A stretch of DNA of 64,000 nucleotides from Penicillus capitatus (Eukaryota; Chlorophyta), in the NCBI GenBank assembly GCA_965649825.1, contig OZ287697.1, positions 62,001 to 126,000 of the forward strand. The letters run 5' to 3'. The position numbers and the translations under genes were made by a program. This document shows, piece after piece, positions 1 through 9,493 of the stretch. Each line of letters opens with the position of its first letter. Position 1 is the first letter of the stretch. The notes beneath the pieces were generated by a model. That model saw only the letters and a program-made list of their open reading frames with translations. It was not told the origin of the DNA and made no database searches.

Positions 1-571
1 TTTCGAGGTTGAGAAGGGAGAGGGAATAGGCATTCTTCAATGCCATTGGCAGCGTTTTCAATGCATTGTCCGATGCCTCCAGTTTGGTCAGTTGGTATGC
101 CATGGAGCCAAATTCCAAAGGGAGTTCCGTGAGTTGATTGGATGCACAGGACAGACTGACAAGCGTACTCAATCGACTCATCTCGTCCGGCAGTTCCGTA
201 AATTTATTGTGTGAGATATCAATGGAACGCAGTTCACTGATGGTAAACAAATCGAGTGGCAGATGTCTCAACTGATTGTGACTGACATCAATCAGTTTCA
301 GTTCATAGAGCACTCCCAAGTCTTCAGGCAAGGATTCGAATTCATTATGAGACAAAACTAGCTGAACCAACTCCACTGTCTATAACCATCAACCGTGTGT
401 TTGCGTGAAGATAGAGGGACAGGTGAGGCGGTGTACATCGAAGAAATTGTCGCGTTGCGCACGGTTGTAGGCCTCAGACGGTAGAGATGTCAGTCCCTCT
501 CCGCGCAGATTGAGTGTTCCCGATTTTTTGGACGTCTCGACTTTGCGCATGAACGACACCGGCAGTGCCAT
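1..571 (-). CDS. Leucine-rich repeat protein, LRRC40-like (partial)
   Basis: The minus strand encodes the N-terminal part of a leucine-rich repeat protein whose 3' end lies outside the window. Exon 1 is 571–437, starting at an ATG; a 57-nt GT–AG intron (436–380) is followed by exon 2 (379 to the window edge). The first exon has the 'SGTLNLRGEGLTSLP' type opening seen in LRRC40/small-GTPase-associated LRR proteins. Exon 2 then gives at least four repeats of about 23 residues of the L..L.LS.N....LP form, for example 'LVLSHNEFESLP' and 'IDISHNKFTELP'. LRR proteins of this type act as intracellular protein-binding scaffolds; the partner cannot be read here. The gene is head-to-head with bL19m, 77 bp away. 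The fold is secure; the LRRC40 assignment is tentative. Confidence 0.75.
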
Positions 572-648
572 GGAGTCCGTTTCCGATACGTTCTCGAAAA
601 GGCAAGAAGAACGCAGGAACGAACGTACACACGCAAGTCACTTCTCAA

Positions 649-1378
649 ATGCGTGCACGTTTTGTGGCGCAGCAATGCCGTCGGCTGTGCTCGTCGACAT
701 CTCAAGAGAGCTCGACAAGGACAGGCATCGTTGAGGCACTGGCCTCGGTCTCTAAGACATCCTCTGCCCAAGTTCCTGCTGTCGAAAGGCCTCAAGACAA
801 TCCGTCCTACATTCCTTGGACGCCAACAGATCGGCTGTCAAAGAAGAAGACCTACTTCAAACGCATGGCCTTCCTGATCGATGTACAAATCCATTCCCTC
901 CATAAAAGGATCATTGCAGAGATCAGCCCGCATCTGTGCTGCTGCATAGACATTGGAAAAAGAACAGGAGGCTGTTGCACAAACCAATCGTCCGACGCCA
1001 AAGTTCAATACGGGCGACACTCTTAAGCTGACATTGGTAATCGCTCAATTCCTCACTCTTGTCCGATCTCTCTCTATTCAGCGTTTGCCGGAGAATCAGA
1101 ACAAAGAGACCGAGTATACAGGGATCTGTATTGCCAAGAAGAACAAGGGCTATCGTTCCAGTTTTATTGTTCGCAAGACATGGCCGCCATCACAGGGTGT
1201 TGAAAGAACCTTTCCACTGTGCGGATATGTCCTCGTCTACATGAACCATTGCGACTGTCAGTGTGATTGGTGCAGATACTGTCCAACCATTCTCAAGATC
1301 GAGGTGATCGCGGAGAAGCGGCACAACAAAGCGAAACTCTATCATCTGAGAGAGAACACTAAAGCGACAGCTGTATAG
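649..1378 (+). CDS. Ribosomal protein bL19, mitochondrial (bL19m)
   Basis: A large-subunit ribosomal protein of the bL19 family. Hand splicing gives exons 649–882, 968–1036, 1082–1218 and 1276–1378, which sum to 543 nt (180 aa) in frame. The family signature is clear once introns are removed: 'FNTGDTLKL', an 'ETEYTGICIAKKNKG' block (Gvvi...G), 'GVERTFPLYCP' across the last splice, and 'HNKAKLYHLRE' near the C terminus. The last junction restores FPLY and is strong evidence for the 57-nt intron. The N terminus (MRARFVAQQCRRL…) is basic with Arg, Ser and Cys and no acids, like a mitochondrial presequence, so the mitochondrial ribosome is inferred; a plastid location is less likely. The next gene begins 43 bp downstream on the same strand. 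Confidence 0.85.
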
Positions 1379-1421
1379 TCTATCGTCCATAAGGTGTGGA
1401 GTATTACATGTGCTGACGCAA

Positions 1422-3153
1422 ATGGTCGCGATTGCTCTATTGCATCGATACGCGGCACAACCGCTTGGCACTCGAACGCGTACGTCGTGGAAACGAGCAC
1501 TGCCGCATCTGCGCATACAAAAAGGCGACGTTCGGCGACATGCGATAAAAGATGGCGACGGCGTGGCGACGCACCAGTTTGAAGGACCATCGCCCAATCG
1601 ACGAACAGAAATCGATGAAGAAGGACAACAGAAGTGGATCGCACAGCTTCCCTTGAAGCGCATTGCCGCTTGGCTGTTCGTTGGATTTCTCGCACATCAG
1701 CTGAAAGATTTTTTCGGGGTGATTCCTTTTTTCTCATGGATCACTATGGACAGTGATTGTGCCTTGTCAGATTGCGATGGGTGCTTTTGTGATTTCGGCC
1801 ATCGGCAACAGCTTCGCCGATTCCAAACAGGCGGCAGCAGTCATCGGTGTTGTTCCCGCTCCACTTCGTCGACGTTTTTTGGTCCTTCTGTATTTCTCCA
1901 TCATTTTCTCTCTTCTCACTCTTTTTGGTAGAGTCTCTTCCTCTGATCATGCGGAGATGACTGTGAATTGGAGGTAGGGGCCGTGACCATTCCAGACATC
2001 GTCACCGAAGGCATCGATTTCGTAAACCGTTTGCAGAACGAGAACATCTGGACGGTGGTACTAGAGAAGATGCGTGCCGGTTTGGGGTGAGCTCCACCCA
2101 AATCAAAGGGATCTCAACGATCCAGGAGCGTCTAGGGATAAGATCATGAATCAGTTCGAGAACTTTGTGCTCTTGCTCAGCACAGAGAATATCGTTCAAT
2201 CAACCGGCGCTGCAGATGTGCAGGTAATATCCGAGAAGACCCATCCATCTCTTTAGACATATCTACACGGCGATGTGGATGTTTAGCAAGCATGGGGACC
2301 TGAACGCACGGCACAGTTAGGATTGGCCTTGCAGAAGCTCTTGAGAAGTTATACGGAAGCTGCTGTGAGTTTCACCACCAGTCTCCTCTCCTTTGTCACG
2401 CGTTTTGCTCTGCAAATGGTCGTCAGCCTCGTCTTGAGCTTCCTGTTGGTGTGGGATGCTCCACGTATTCGGGATGGCATTCGATCCCTAGAAAACTCAC
2501 GGCTTTCAGGCATCTACTCTGAAGTGGCCCCCAGCTTCACCGTCTTCTCGAGCCTTTTTGGCAAAGCCTTGCAAGCTCAGGTCATCCTCATTCTCCATAC
2601 CATGGAAGGCCTTGTGTACAAGAGTGCTGTCTGTCTGGCAGGCCACCATCTCGATCGTTAACACGGGTCTGACGCTGTTGGGTCTGTGGGCACTGCGTTT
2701 GCCCAACATCGGTTTCATGTCCCTGTTTGTCTTTATCTGTGGATTTATTCCGATCGCCGGCGTGTTTCTGTCGACACTGCCTATGGCATTCGTGGCGCTC
2801 ACCGAGTATGGATTCTCGACTCTAGCGGCCGTTTTGGTCATGGTTTCTGGAATACACTTTGTCGAAGCGTATGGTCTGAATCCCCTCATCTACTCTGCCC
2901 ATCTCAAACTCCATCCTCTGCTTGTCCTATCCGTCCTTGTCGTTGCAGAGCATTTGGTTGGCGTCTGGGGTCTCATGCTGGCCGTCCCAGCAACAGTATT
3001 TGCACTGGATTATGTCATCAAGTAACATACTCCATCCGTATTGAGCATCTCTGGTCATCATCTCCTCTATGCTATTCCCACAGGTATCCCGACAGCAGTG
3101 TCCCTGAAATTGTGGCCAAAGAGTTAGATGCTGTACTTCCTGCCAAACCGTAG
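1422..3153 (+). CDS. AI-2E family (PF01594-type) transporter
   Basis: A seven-exon gene (1422–1718, 1771–1927, 1978–2086, 2136–2223, 2317–2580, 2642–3021, 3084–3153) encoding 454 aa in frame. After a basic N-terminal extension come paired membrane segments ('WLFVGFLAHQLKDFFG', 'FLVLLYFSIIFSLLTLFG'). A soluble stretch follows ('FVNRLQNENIWTVVLEKMRAGLG'), then four or more C-terminal helices, with the family pattern 'LPNIGFMSLFVFICGFIPIAG' and 'LVVAEHLVGVWGLMLAVP'. This layout and the FIP.G motif are typical of the AI-2E/PerM permease superfamily, which also has chloroplast members in algae and plants. The substrate is unknown; bacterial relatives export autoinducer-2 or act as antiporters. An N-terminal extension rich in Arg, Ser and Thr suggests organelle targeting, probably plastid. 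GTG at 1410 is in frame upstream, but the ATG at 1422 is preferred. Confidence 0.8.
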
Positions 3154-3192
3154 ATTTCGCTAAGTCGAGACAACACAGAAGAATAGAGAAAC

Positions 3193-3981
3193 CTATTCAG
3201 ATGTATCCGAACGCGCCTTGTAAGCAACAAAACTATTCAATACCATCCACAGATCATTCTTAGCATCCTCCCATCGCGGCGTCGGACAGGAAGCCCTCAA
3301 GTAAAAAACGTTATTCGGTGTTGATGTGATCCCCAGTAGATGATGCCGACGAATCGTGGTCAGCTCATTGTCTTTGGCATCTTTGCAGGACTTCTTTCCT
3401 CCAAGTGCTTCAGTGACGAGCCCCTTGCATGTCTCCACACAATACTCGAGGACATAGACACTGGATGGCCCTTGAGCTGTGTCTCTGTAAGCACCGCTCA
3501 GTACTTCAAACTCCATGGATCCTGGAGATTGCCGGACGGGTTCCACGTCATCTTCTGCCAGCAATTTGAGATCCACCCCTTCTGTTCCTTTCGCCATCTG
3601 GAACTTCTCCACACTGAAGGTGTCAATGGTCAGAAAATTCCCAACAAACGCAATGGTCCCTTCCTTCATCGACTCTCCTCGTTCAAAGGCCACCAGCCAA
3701 GAGGAAGGATAGACAAACTCAAACCCTGCTGTTGATCTCAACACCTTGGTGCCATTTTCGCCATCGGTTGGCGGCGTGCGCTCGGCGACGCTCATCTCTT
3801 CGGCATGAGCGATGCGCAGCAGCTCGTTGCCGGTGCAGATGCCAATGGATACCAGAGCGGTTCGGCGACTGACCATTGCCTCTGGGCGATGACTGTGACC
3901 GCGTAGTTGTTTTCGATGCTGGGTTCTGACGACATGCGTCAACGAACGCGTCAGCGAGGGACGGTATCGACAGAGACACAT
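3193..3981 (-). CDS. PsbP-domain protein, thylakoid lumen
   Basis: A single-exon minus-strand gene of about 262 aa. The mature part begins after 'AHAEEMS' and shows the PsbP fold sequence: 'STAGFEFVYPSSWLVAFERG', a phenylalanine-rich 'IAFVGNFLTIDTFSVEK' strand, and the C-terminal 'FYLRASCPTPRWEDAKNDLWMVLNSF' helix shared by PsbP and PsbP-like (PPD) proteins. Before it lies a basic transit-like segment, then 'SRRTALVSIGI…AHAEE', a twin-arginine and Ala-x-Ala type thylakoid transfer signal, so lumenal location is inferred. PsbP stabilises the oxygen-evolving complex of photosystem II; PPD relatives act in PSI, PSII or NDH assembly. Which subtype this is cannot be decided. The start (ATG at 3981) lies only 19 bp from the start of the divergent thioesterase gene. 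Confidence 0.8.
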   Translation of the reverse strand: MCLCRYRPSLTRSLTHVVRTQHRKQLRGHSHRPEAMVSRRTALVSIGICTGNELLRIAHAEEMSVAERTPPTDGENGTKVLRSTAGFEFVYPSSWLVAFERGESMKEGTIAFVGNFLTIDTFSVEKFQMAKGTEGVDLKLLAEDDVEPVRQSPGSMEFEVLSGAYRDTAQGPSSVYVLEYCVETCKGLVTEALGGKKSCKDAKDNELTTIRRHHLLGITSTPNNVFYLRASCPTPRWEDAKNDLWMVLNSFVAYKARSDTSE

Positions 3982-4000
3982 TGTGTGTCGATCTCCTCCA

Positions 4001-4963
4001 ATGACACCCTCTGAGTGGATCCGATCTCTCAATCGATCAAGGCCGTGTGAATGTGACCGTCGTCGCATCCGAATGTTCTGCTTTCCTCCAGCTGGATATG
4101 GATCCTGGATCTACCACAGTTGGATGGAATCTCTTGGGCATCTGGTCAAGATTGTGCCTCTTGAGTACCCAGGTGCAGAGAATAGATCATCACGCAGAAG
4201 GTGATCTCAGATATGTGTATAGGAAAGAATTCACGACTGCATGAGAAACCTGTGGAGGATCTCGCTGTTCTGGCCGATGCGTTTTTTCAAATCCTTAGAT
4301 CGGAGGTCAACACGGGACCGTATGTGGTTTTTGGCCACAGTATGGGAGCATGGATTGCTTACGAAGTTCTACGGAGAATCGATGCCGAAGATCTCTGTCT
4401 GCCACTCAAGTTCTATGCATCGGGGAACAGATCACCCATCTTCTATGGCAAGGAGTTTGACACAGATCCCACATGCCTCGGCAGTCTGTCGTTTTCCAAT
4501 TTCTGGGAGGCCTTTGAAAGGTGGGAAGATCTTGATGCCCATAGTGTGCTCCTGTGATGATGCCAGGCGTTATGGTTTGAATGAGAACTTACAGAACAAG
4601 AACATTCGCCGATTTGTCTACCCGAGCTTCAAAGCGGATTATAAGATGATCGAAAGCTACGTCCTCAATGGCGATGCCAGTAGGCTTCCCATCTGCAAGG
4701 CAGCTGGGTGTCCTATAGAAGACGCCGTGTGCTCAGGGACTGTTCGAATTCACTGTCCGATTCATGCATTGAGTGGAGAAAGAGATCAAAGAGTGACGCG
4801 TATTGGATTGGATGGATGGAAACATGTGACATCCTCCACCTTCTCCCTGCATCGATGTGCCGGATGCGACCATGACTGCATCCACCGGAACAATGCGGCG
4901 TTACTCAAGTTCTTGAAAGCGGATTTGACACAAGTACACAGAGACCACATCATTGAAGCTTGA
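4001..4963 (+). CDS. Type II (GrsT-like) thioesterase
   Basis: An alpha/beta-hydrolase of the thioesterase II family, which frees stalled or wrong acyl groups from the carrier proteins of polyketide or non-ribosomal peptide synthases. Exons 4001–4172, 4223–4520 and 4567–4963 sum to 867 nt (288 aa). Family motifs are in order: 'FCFPPAGYGSWIYHSWMESL', 'VPLEYPGKNSRLHEKP' (formed across the first intron), the nucleophile elbow 'VFGHSMGAWIAYEVLRRI' (Ser of GHSMG), 'ASGNRSP', then 'SGERDQRVT' (likely catalytic Asp) and a His in 'GCDHDC'. No synthase or carrier gene lies in this window, so its partner must be encoded elsewhere. The start was taken as the first ATG; it is 19 bp from the divergent psbP start. 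Confidence 0.82.
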
Positions 4964-5116
4964 TCCGTCAGTCCTGTATAAACGCAGAGATCCTTTGTAT
5001 ACGTGTCATACAGTAATGGTCTGCTCTAGGTGAGATGCAATGCGATAGACGTCTTTTTAGAGCTGAGTACCAATCATATGGATTCCTTGGAAGGGAGCGT
5101 AGCTTGAAGAAGTTTA

Positions 5117-6433
5117 ATGTCTTCGATACTGTCCTGTCTCTTGGCCCGTGACGTCTATTCTCTTTCCACACAGACTCAGATTGTTGACTGAGTTGGCGTC
5201 ATCGTCATCAGCTTTTCTCTCCTCCGTGTCTGGCTCCTCCATCTGATTCCATTCTCATTCGCAGGCATACCATGGCATGGTTACCTGATAGGTATGATTG
5301 GATGAAAGGAACGTCCTGGTGTTGAAAGACTCCTTGCCGCAGTGTTGACTACACCCTTGTCGTTTCCAGTCCTTCATACAGGTCAGTTGGATGGTGTTCA
5401 TAGATTTCAGGATGTTATCCATATTGCATACATTGACGAACTTCATCGAATCTGTCCATGAACGATCGACGATGCACACCGAGAATAGGCAAAGCATCCA
5501 TCATCTTACGCGAGTCGTGGATATTGGACAGATGTTGCACGAAGTTGTTTTGGAGTCGCTCCTCTTCGGCACAGACGTCTCGGTCAAACCATCTCCGACG
5601 GGAGCCCGTCTTTGAAGCTGCGACTTGACTCTTCTTGTCATGCAGCACATGTCAGATATCTTGCATGGTGTCATGTGCCGTCTCCTCTACCCTACCTCGG
5701 GTAACGGACTGCTTCGAGTCACTCCATCTTCCTCTCGCGGTAGATGAGGGACTGCGGTGCTCTCCGTTTCGCCAATTTCCTCTTGCCTGACAGCGACAGT
5801 TCTGCAAGAGGAATGCCGTTCACTGCTGGTCGCATGTACAGCAGCACGAGCCATACATCTTCCTTCCTGCCATCTCTAAGAGTCATCATGTCAACTGAAC
5901 AGTGAGGGTACGAGAATTGAGGACCCTGTTGGCAATTGTCTGCGTCGTACGAGGCGTCCATTTGATCTTACGCGGCGACGATTTTGCCGATTCTCTCCCT
6001 GGGCCAGCAGCGGAATGAGGGCACAATCTTGGAAGGAGGAAAACATCATCGAGTGTCTCAGGAATCGGAGATGGTCCGGACAGCAACGCCGGCAAATCCC
6101 AAATCTGTTCAAAACCACCCACCCGCATCTTCCGACCACAGAGTCCGTCATTCAACCGACACCTGCTGAGAAGCATTTCTCCATGGCTCGAGGGTCCATG
6201 TCTCTTCCGAGTTGTCAACGTCCGGCGATGTCGTCAACAGAGATCTAGTCCTGGCACCTTTCGCATGCGAACCACATCGACGGCGACGGAGTGCACTCGA
6301 ACGCTTCGATACGTATTCCCGTAAATCCGCCGATCTGTGCCGTTACTCTCATCTCAGTCCATGAGACACTTGGAGGACACCTCCCAAGGCGATCGTCAAT
6401 CGATTCGGCAGGCGATGCGTTCGGCGTCTCCAT
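5117..6433 (-). CDS. Multi-exon protein of unknown function
   Basis: I do not recognise this gene, but the minus strand shows a convincing spliced frame. It starts at the ATG at 6433 (METPNASPAES…). It continues through 'DMDPRAMEKCFSAG' and 'IWDLPALLSGPSPIPETLDDVFLLP', with the junctions CGAAAG/A and GGT/ATT. It then passes through 'HNCQQGPQFSYPHCSVDMMTLRDGRKEDVWLVLLYMRP' and 'GKRKLAKRRAP', and on to 'WFDRDVCAEEERLQNNFVQHLSNIHDSRKMM'. The 3' exons are uncertain; an acidic stretch around 5180–5240 may be its C terminus. No known domain was found. Introns are about 45–60 nt. It is head-to-head with the PSB33-like gene, 84 bp apart. The middle exons are more certain than the last two. Confidence 0.45.
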
Positions 6434-6517
6434 GACACATGAACGGTGCGCGCACCGATCTCGATTGGACGGGACATCTGCAAAGAGTGTCTCTTCAGCA
6501 CCCCTTCCACCGGCGCC

Positions 6518-7447
6518 ATGATCTCCACAGCCACTTCTGCATCGCGTTCGACAACCATCCGACTCCGTGGCATCTCTGCGTCCCTCTCATGGAAGCCTCT
6601 CACCCGGCAGCGCGCTTCCCCGTCTGCCCCGTTTCGACAGAGGCGCCTATCGCCTAGTAAAGGGATCGAGTCGTGGAGACTTTATGCCTCGGAAGTTGAC
6701 GATGAGGTGGAAATCGTCGAAGAGGCTGACCTGGATTCCAGTTACCTTGCTGTTCTCTCTCGGGAAGATCTCCCAAAGGGACAGCGTCGGGAAGTGATGG
6801 TGGATGGAAATCGGATTGTGGTGTTTTGGTATCGAAATGAGATCGTTGCCTGCGAATCGAGATCTCCTGCCGAAGGAGCCTTCTCCACAGGTTTCGTGAA
6901 TGCCAATTTTACAGAAGACTACGGTATTATCTGTCCCGGCACCAATACCGTATTCTCACTCAAAACGGGTGAGATTCTGGAATGGTATCCCACAAATGTC
7001 GTGCTGCGGTCCATTATCCCCCAAGACACCTGTCGCAATTTGGAAGTCTATCCAGTCAAGATCACCAAGGACGCCATTTACATCTCATTCAAATCTGGAA
7101 ATCAAGGAGGCGTACGGACCATGAGATCAAGGGGTGGGGCCAAAACCTCCTTGGAAGAGAACAATGTGTTTGGACTGGAGCCCCGTGTCTACTATGAAGG
7201 TTCAGAAGCTGGAAGTCAGTCTGTCGAGAAGACGACATCAGCATCCAGTCTGCAGGGAATGAATCCTGCGACGGTGTTGATTGGGACCATCGCCGTCGCC
7301 ATCGTGGCCGTTTCCGGAACGGCTTTGGCTATTTATTATGAGTCTATTCCTGGATTGATTGTTTTTTGGGTGGTGCTCTTTGGAATTGTGGCCTACACCA
7401 TTTCCCAAACACTCGGTATTTTTGAAGAGAAACCCTCATCCTCTTGA
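6518..7447 (+). CDS. PSB33/LIL8-like Rieske-fold plastid protein without Fe–S ligands
   Basis: A single-exon gene of about 309 aa. After a Ser/Thr/Arg-rich transit-like N terminus there is a Rieske-type [2Fe-2S] fold: 'DLPKGQRREVMVDGNRIVVFWYRNEIVACESRSPAEGAF…' and '…GIICPGTNTVFSLKTGE'. In a true Rieske protein these two loops carry C-x-H and C-x2-H. Here each Cys is present but both His are missing (CES and CPGT), so a cluster should not bind. The C terminus has two membrane helices ('VLIGTIAVAIVAVSG' and 'IPGLIVFWVVLFGIVAYTI'). This combination matches plant PSB33/LIL8, a thylakoid protein that sustains PSII and LHCII organisation and is also known to lack the cluster ligands. The first in-frame ATG is at 6518; the frame opens upstream only at non-ATG codons. 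Confidence 0.78.
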   Translation: MISTATSASRSTTIRLRGISASLSWKPLTRQRASPSAPFRQRRLSPSKGIESWRLYASEVDDEVEIVEEADLDSSYLAVLSREDLPKGQRREVMVDGNRIVVFWYRNEIVACESRSPAEGAFSTGFVNANFTEDYGIICPGTNTVFSLKTGEILEWYPTNVVLRSIIPQDTCRNLEVYPVKITKDAIYISFKSGNQGGVRTMRSRGGAKTSLEENNVFGLEPRVYYEGSEAGSQSVEKTTSASSLQGMNPATVLIGTIAVAIVAVSGTALAIYYESIPGLIVFWVVLFGIVAYTISQTLGIFEEKPSSS

Positions 7448-7603
7448 ATGGATCTTCTGTGAAGAGAAGGGACAAACGGCACAGCGCCTTGTTTTGCAAT
7501 GCTTTATTGTTTATTCTTGACAGAGAGCCCTTTCGTGAAATCTACCCAAGCGGGCAAGGTCTGTCATATGTGTACAGTATCTTAGGCCGAGAGAGGACAC
7601 AGA

Positions 7604-9093
7604 CTATGGTGATAGCAGGTTGGCACAATGACGTAGATAATCTTCACGGACACGCATGAAACATTCAAGGGAGCAAGAATCTTGAGTTCTTGTGCCGCTT
7701 GAGGTCGCTTGTTTGAAGATGTCTTCGAAGGTGGCATCGCTAATCTCTATTTTAGACTTGGACAGGATGTCTCTCATCTCTTTCTTGCTGCGCAGCTGCA
7801 ACAAACCACACGTACAGATTGACCATTTCTCCTTGAGTGGCTTCTCTGCGGAAACCGACTGGACCTTGATGCAATGATCGGCGTCCAGTCCCAATCCCAC
7901 ACACCGTGGAGGCGAAATCAGCCAATCAACGCTGATTTCTCTCTTCTGTTGGACAGATTCTTTTGAACCAGACAGGTGAGTGGTGTCAGGAGAAAGCGTC
8001 TCCTGCATAGCATCAGCGGTAACTGCACTCTGCGGAGATGATGATGGACCTTTCGTCTGGATGGCATGTGAATGGCGTGGTTTTCTTCGCCACCGTGTCG
8101 CAACAGTTCGGCCATCTTGTTTTCTTCTCTCTTGGTCAATCGTCCGTGGACAACATTCGGATCCACGAATGCCCTGAGAATAAATACTGAGAAGCGGGAC
8201 ATGGTACTGGCAGACGCCGCCACACCCGGGTGTGATTGGGTGCGTCCTTCCTAACGGAATCTCCATCGTGCTACGGAAAGGACAACTGCCATTCTAAACA
8301 CCAGATCGCACGATTGAAGCATTTTATCTGATAGCAAGATCCACATACCTTGTCTCCGCTGGGCGCCATATATGTCAGCGCCTCTTTCACTGTCGCACGA
8401 GTTTCTGCCTTTGCAGACGGATGGTACGATGGGCACCCAAAACGGTGCGTCGCGAGATCGATGCCAGTTCGCTCCCAGTCCATTGTCGAACGTCGGCAAG
8501 TGTCTTCAGCTACATCCAACACTAGGGTGACATTCATGCACATGAACGCATCACACGAGTCTACATTCTTCTCCGTGTGGCTCAGAAAGATCAAAGATGT
8601 CCTGGGACCGGCAGGAAGAGCATTCACTGAAGTCCTTGCGATTTTCTCACCTCGTTTCGCGTCGTCATACCGAAAGGGATTTCGGTGCCCAGTCCTCCCG
8701 GAATGTCGAATCCCCGTTGATACGAGCGTCCTAGCGGACGACGCTTCGAACTGCGAACAAACAACGATCCTTTTCATGCAACTTCATGTTTCCAGGCGCA
8801 GTACCTATCGTATATCGCTTCCTTAACGTCTTCGATGCGCTGAAAAACGTCAGATCTCCGCGAGCAGCTCATGGAGTGCACTGCAAAATCGTCGGTCTGC
8901 GCAACCCCGAATGGAGATCGATGTGTGACGACGGCACGAAACTTGTCGCCTTTAGAATGACAAATCCGGTCGATTCATGCACCGACGAAGGAGAGAGATT
9001 CACGATGTGCTTGCCCTTAACCACGCGATACAATTGCCTCGGAAGAATCGCATCAGCACCTGCACTATGGTGGCGCAGGAACAGAGACTTCAT
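7604..9093 (-). CDS. Putative EFHB/CFAP21-like protein
   Basis: A minus-strand multi-exon gene, with likely start ATG at 9093 (MKSLFLRHHSAGADAILP…) and stop at 7604. Visible blocks are 'VVKGKHIVNLSPSSVHESTGF', 'STGIRHSGRTGHRNPF', 'RFGCPSYHPSAKAETRATVKEALTYMAPSGDK', 'AFVDPNVVHGRLTKREENKMAELLRHGG', and a C-terminal 'EMRDILSKSKIEISDATFEDIFKQA' with the look of a degenerate EF-hand pair. The 'FG.PS…AK…TVKE' pattern and terminal EF-hand-like helices resemble EF-hand domain family member B, a microtubule inner protein of motile cilia. That match is from memory of the pattern and is weak. Splice sites near 8270–8345 (GACAAG/gtatgtgg … ccgtag) look good; the rest was not fully resolved. Confidence 0.4.
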
Positions 9094-9493
9094 TCGGCAT
9101 CACGGATAAACAACAAGTGAAAAGTCGCTGAAACGCACACACCGTCGCTTGCTGTGTGTCATCGTCATCTCCACTCTCTATCGCTCATCTTGTCAACCGT
9201 TCTCCCCTGTCGAACACGGATCCACGCATTTGGCCCATCTCTGAGGCGTAGCGTACAGAACGGCTGCTCTTATCGTGTCAAGCAGAAGAAGGAGCAAACA
9301 CCTTCTTCTAGGCGACCGTCCTGACGCCGACACTTATTGTGCATCTGACGTCACTTCAGACATCTGCGCGACAACTCGAAGCAAATTAATGCCGGCGACG
9401 TTTGCCCCTTGTTCCGTCCATCGACTCTAGCAGCCACAGCCGGACAGCGTTTTGACGTGCATCGTCTTGTTTCCGTCATAGAATCGGGTTCTC

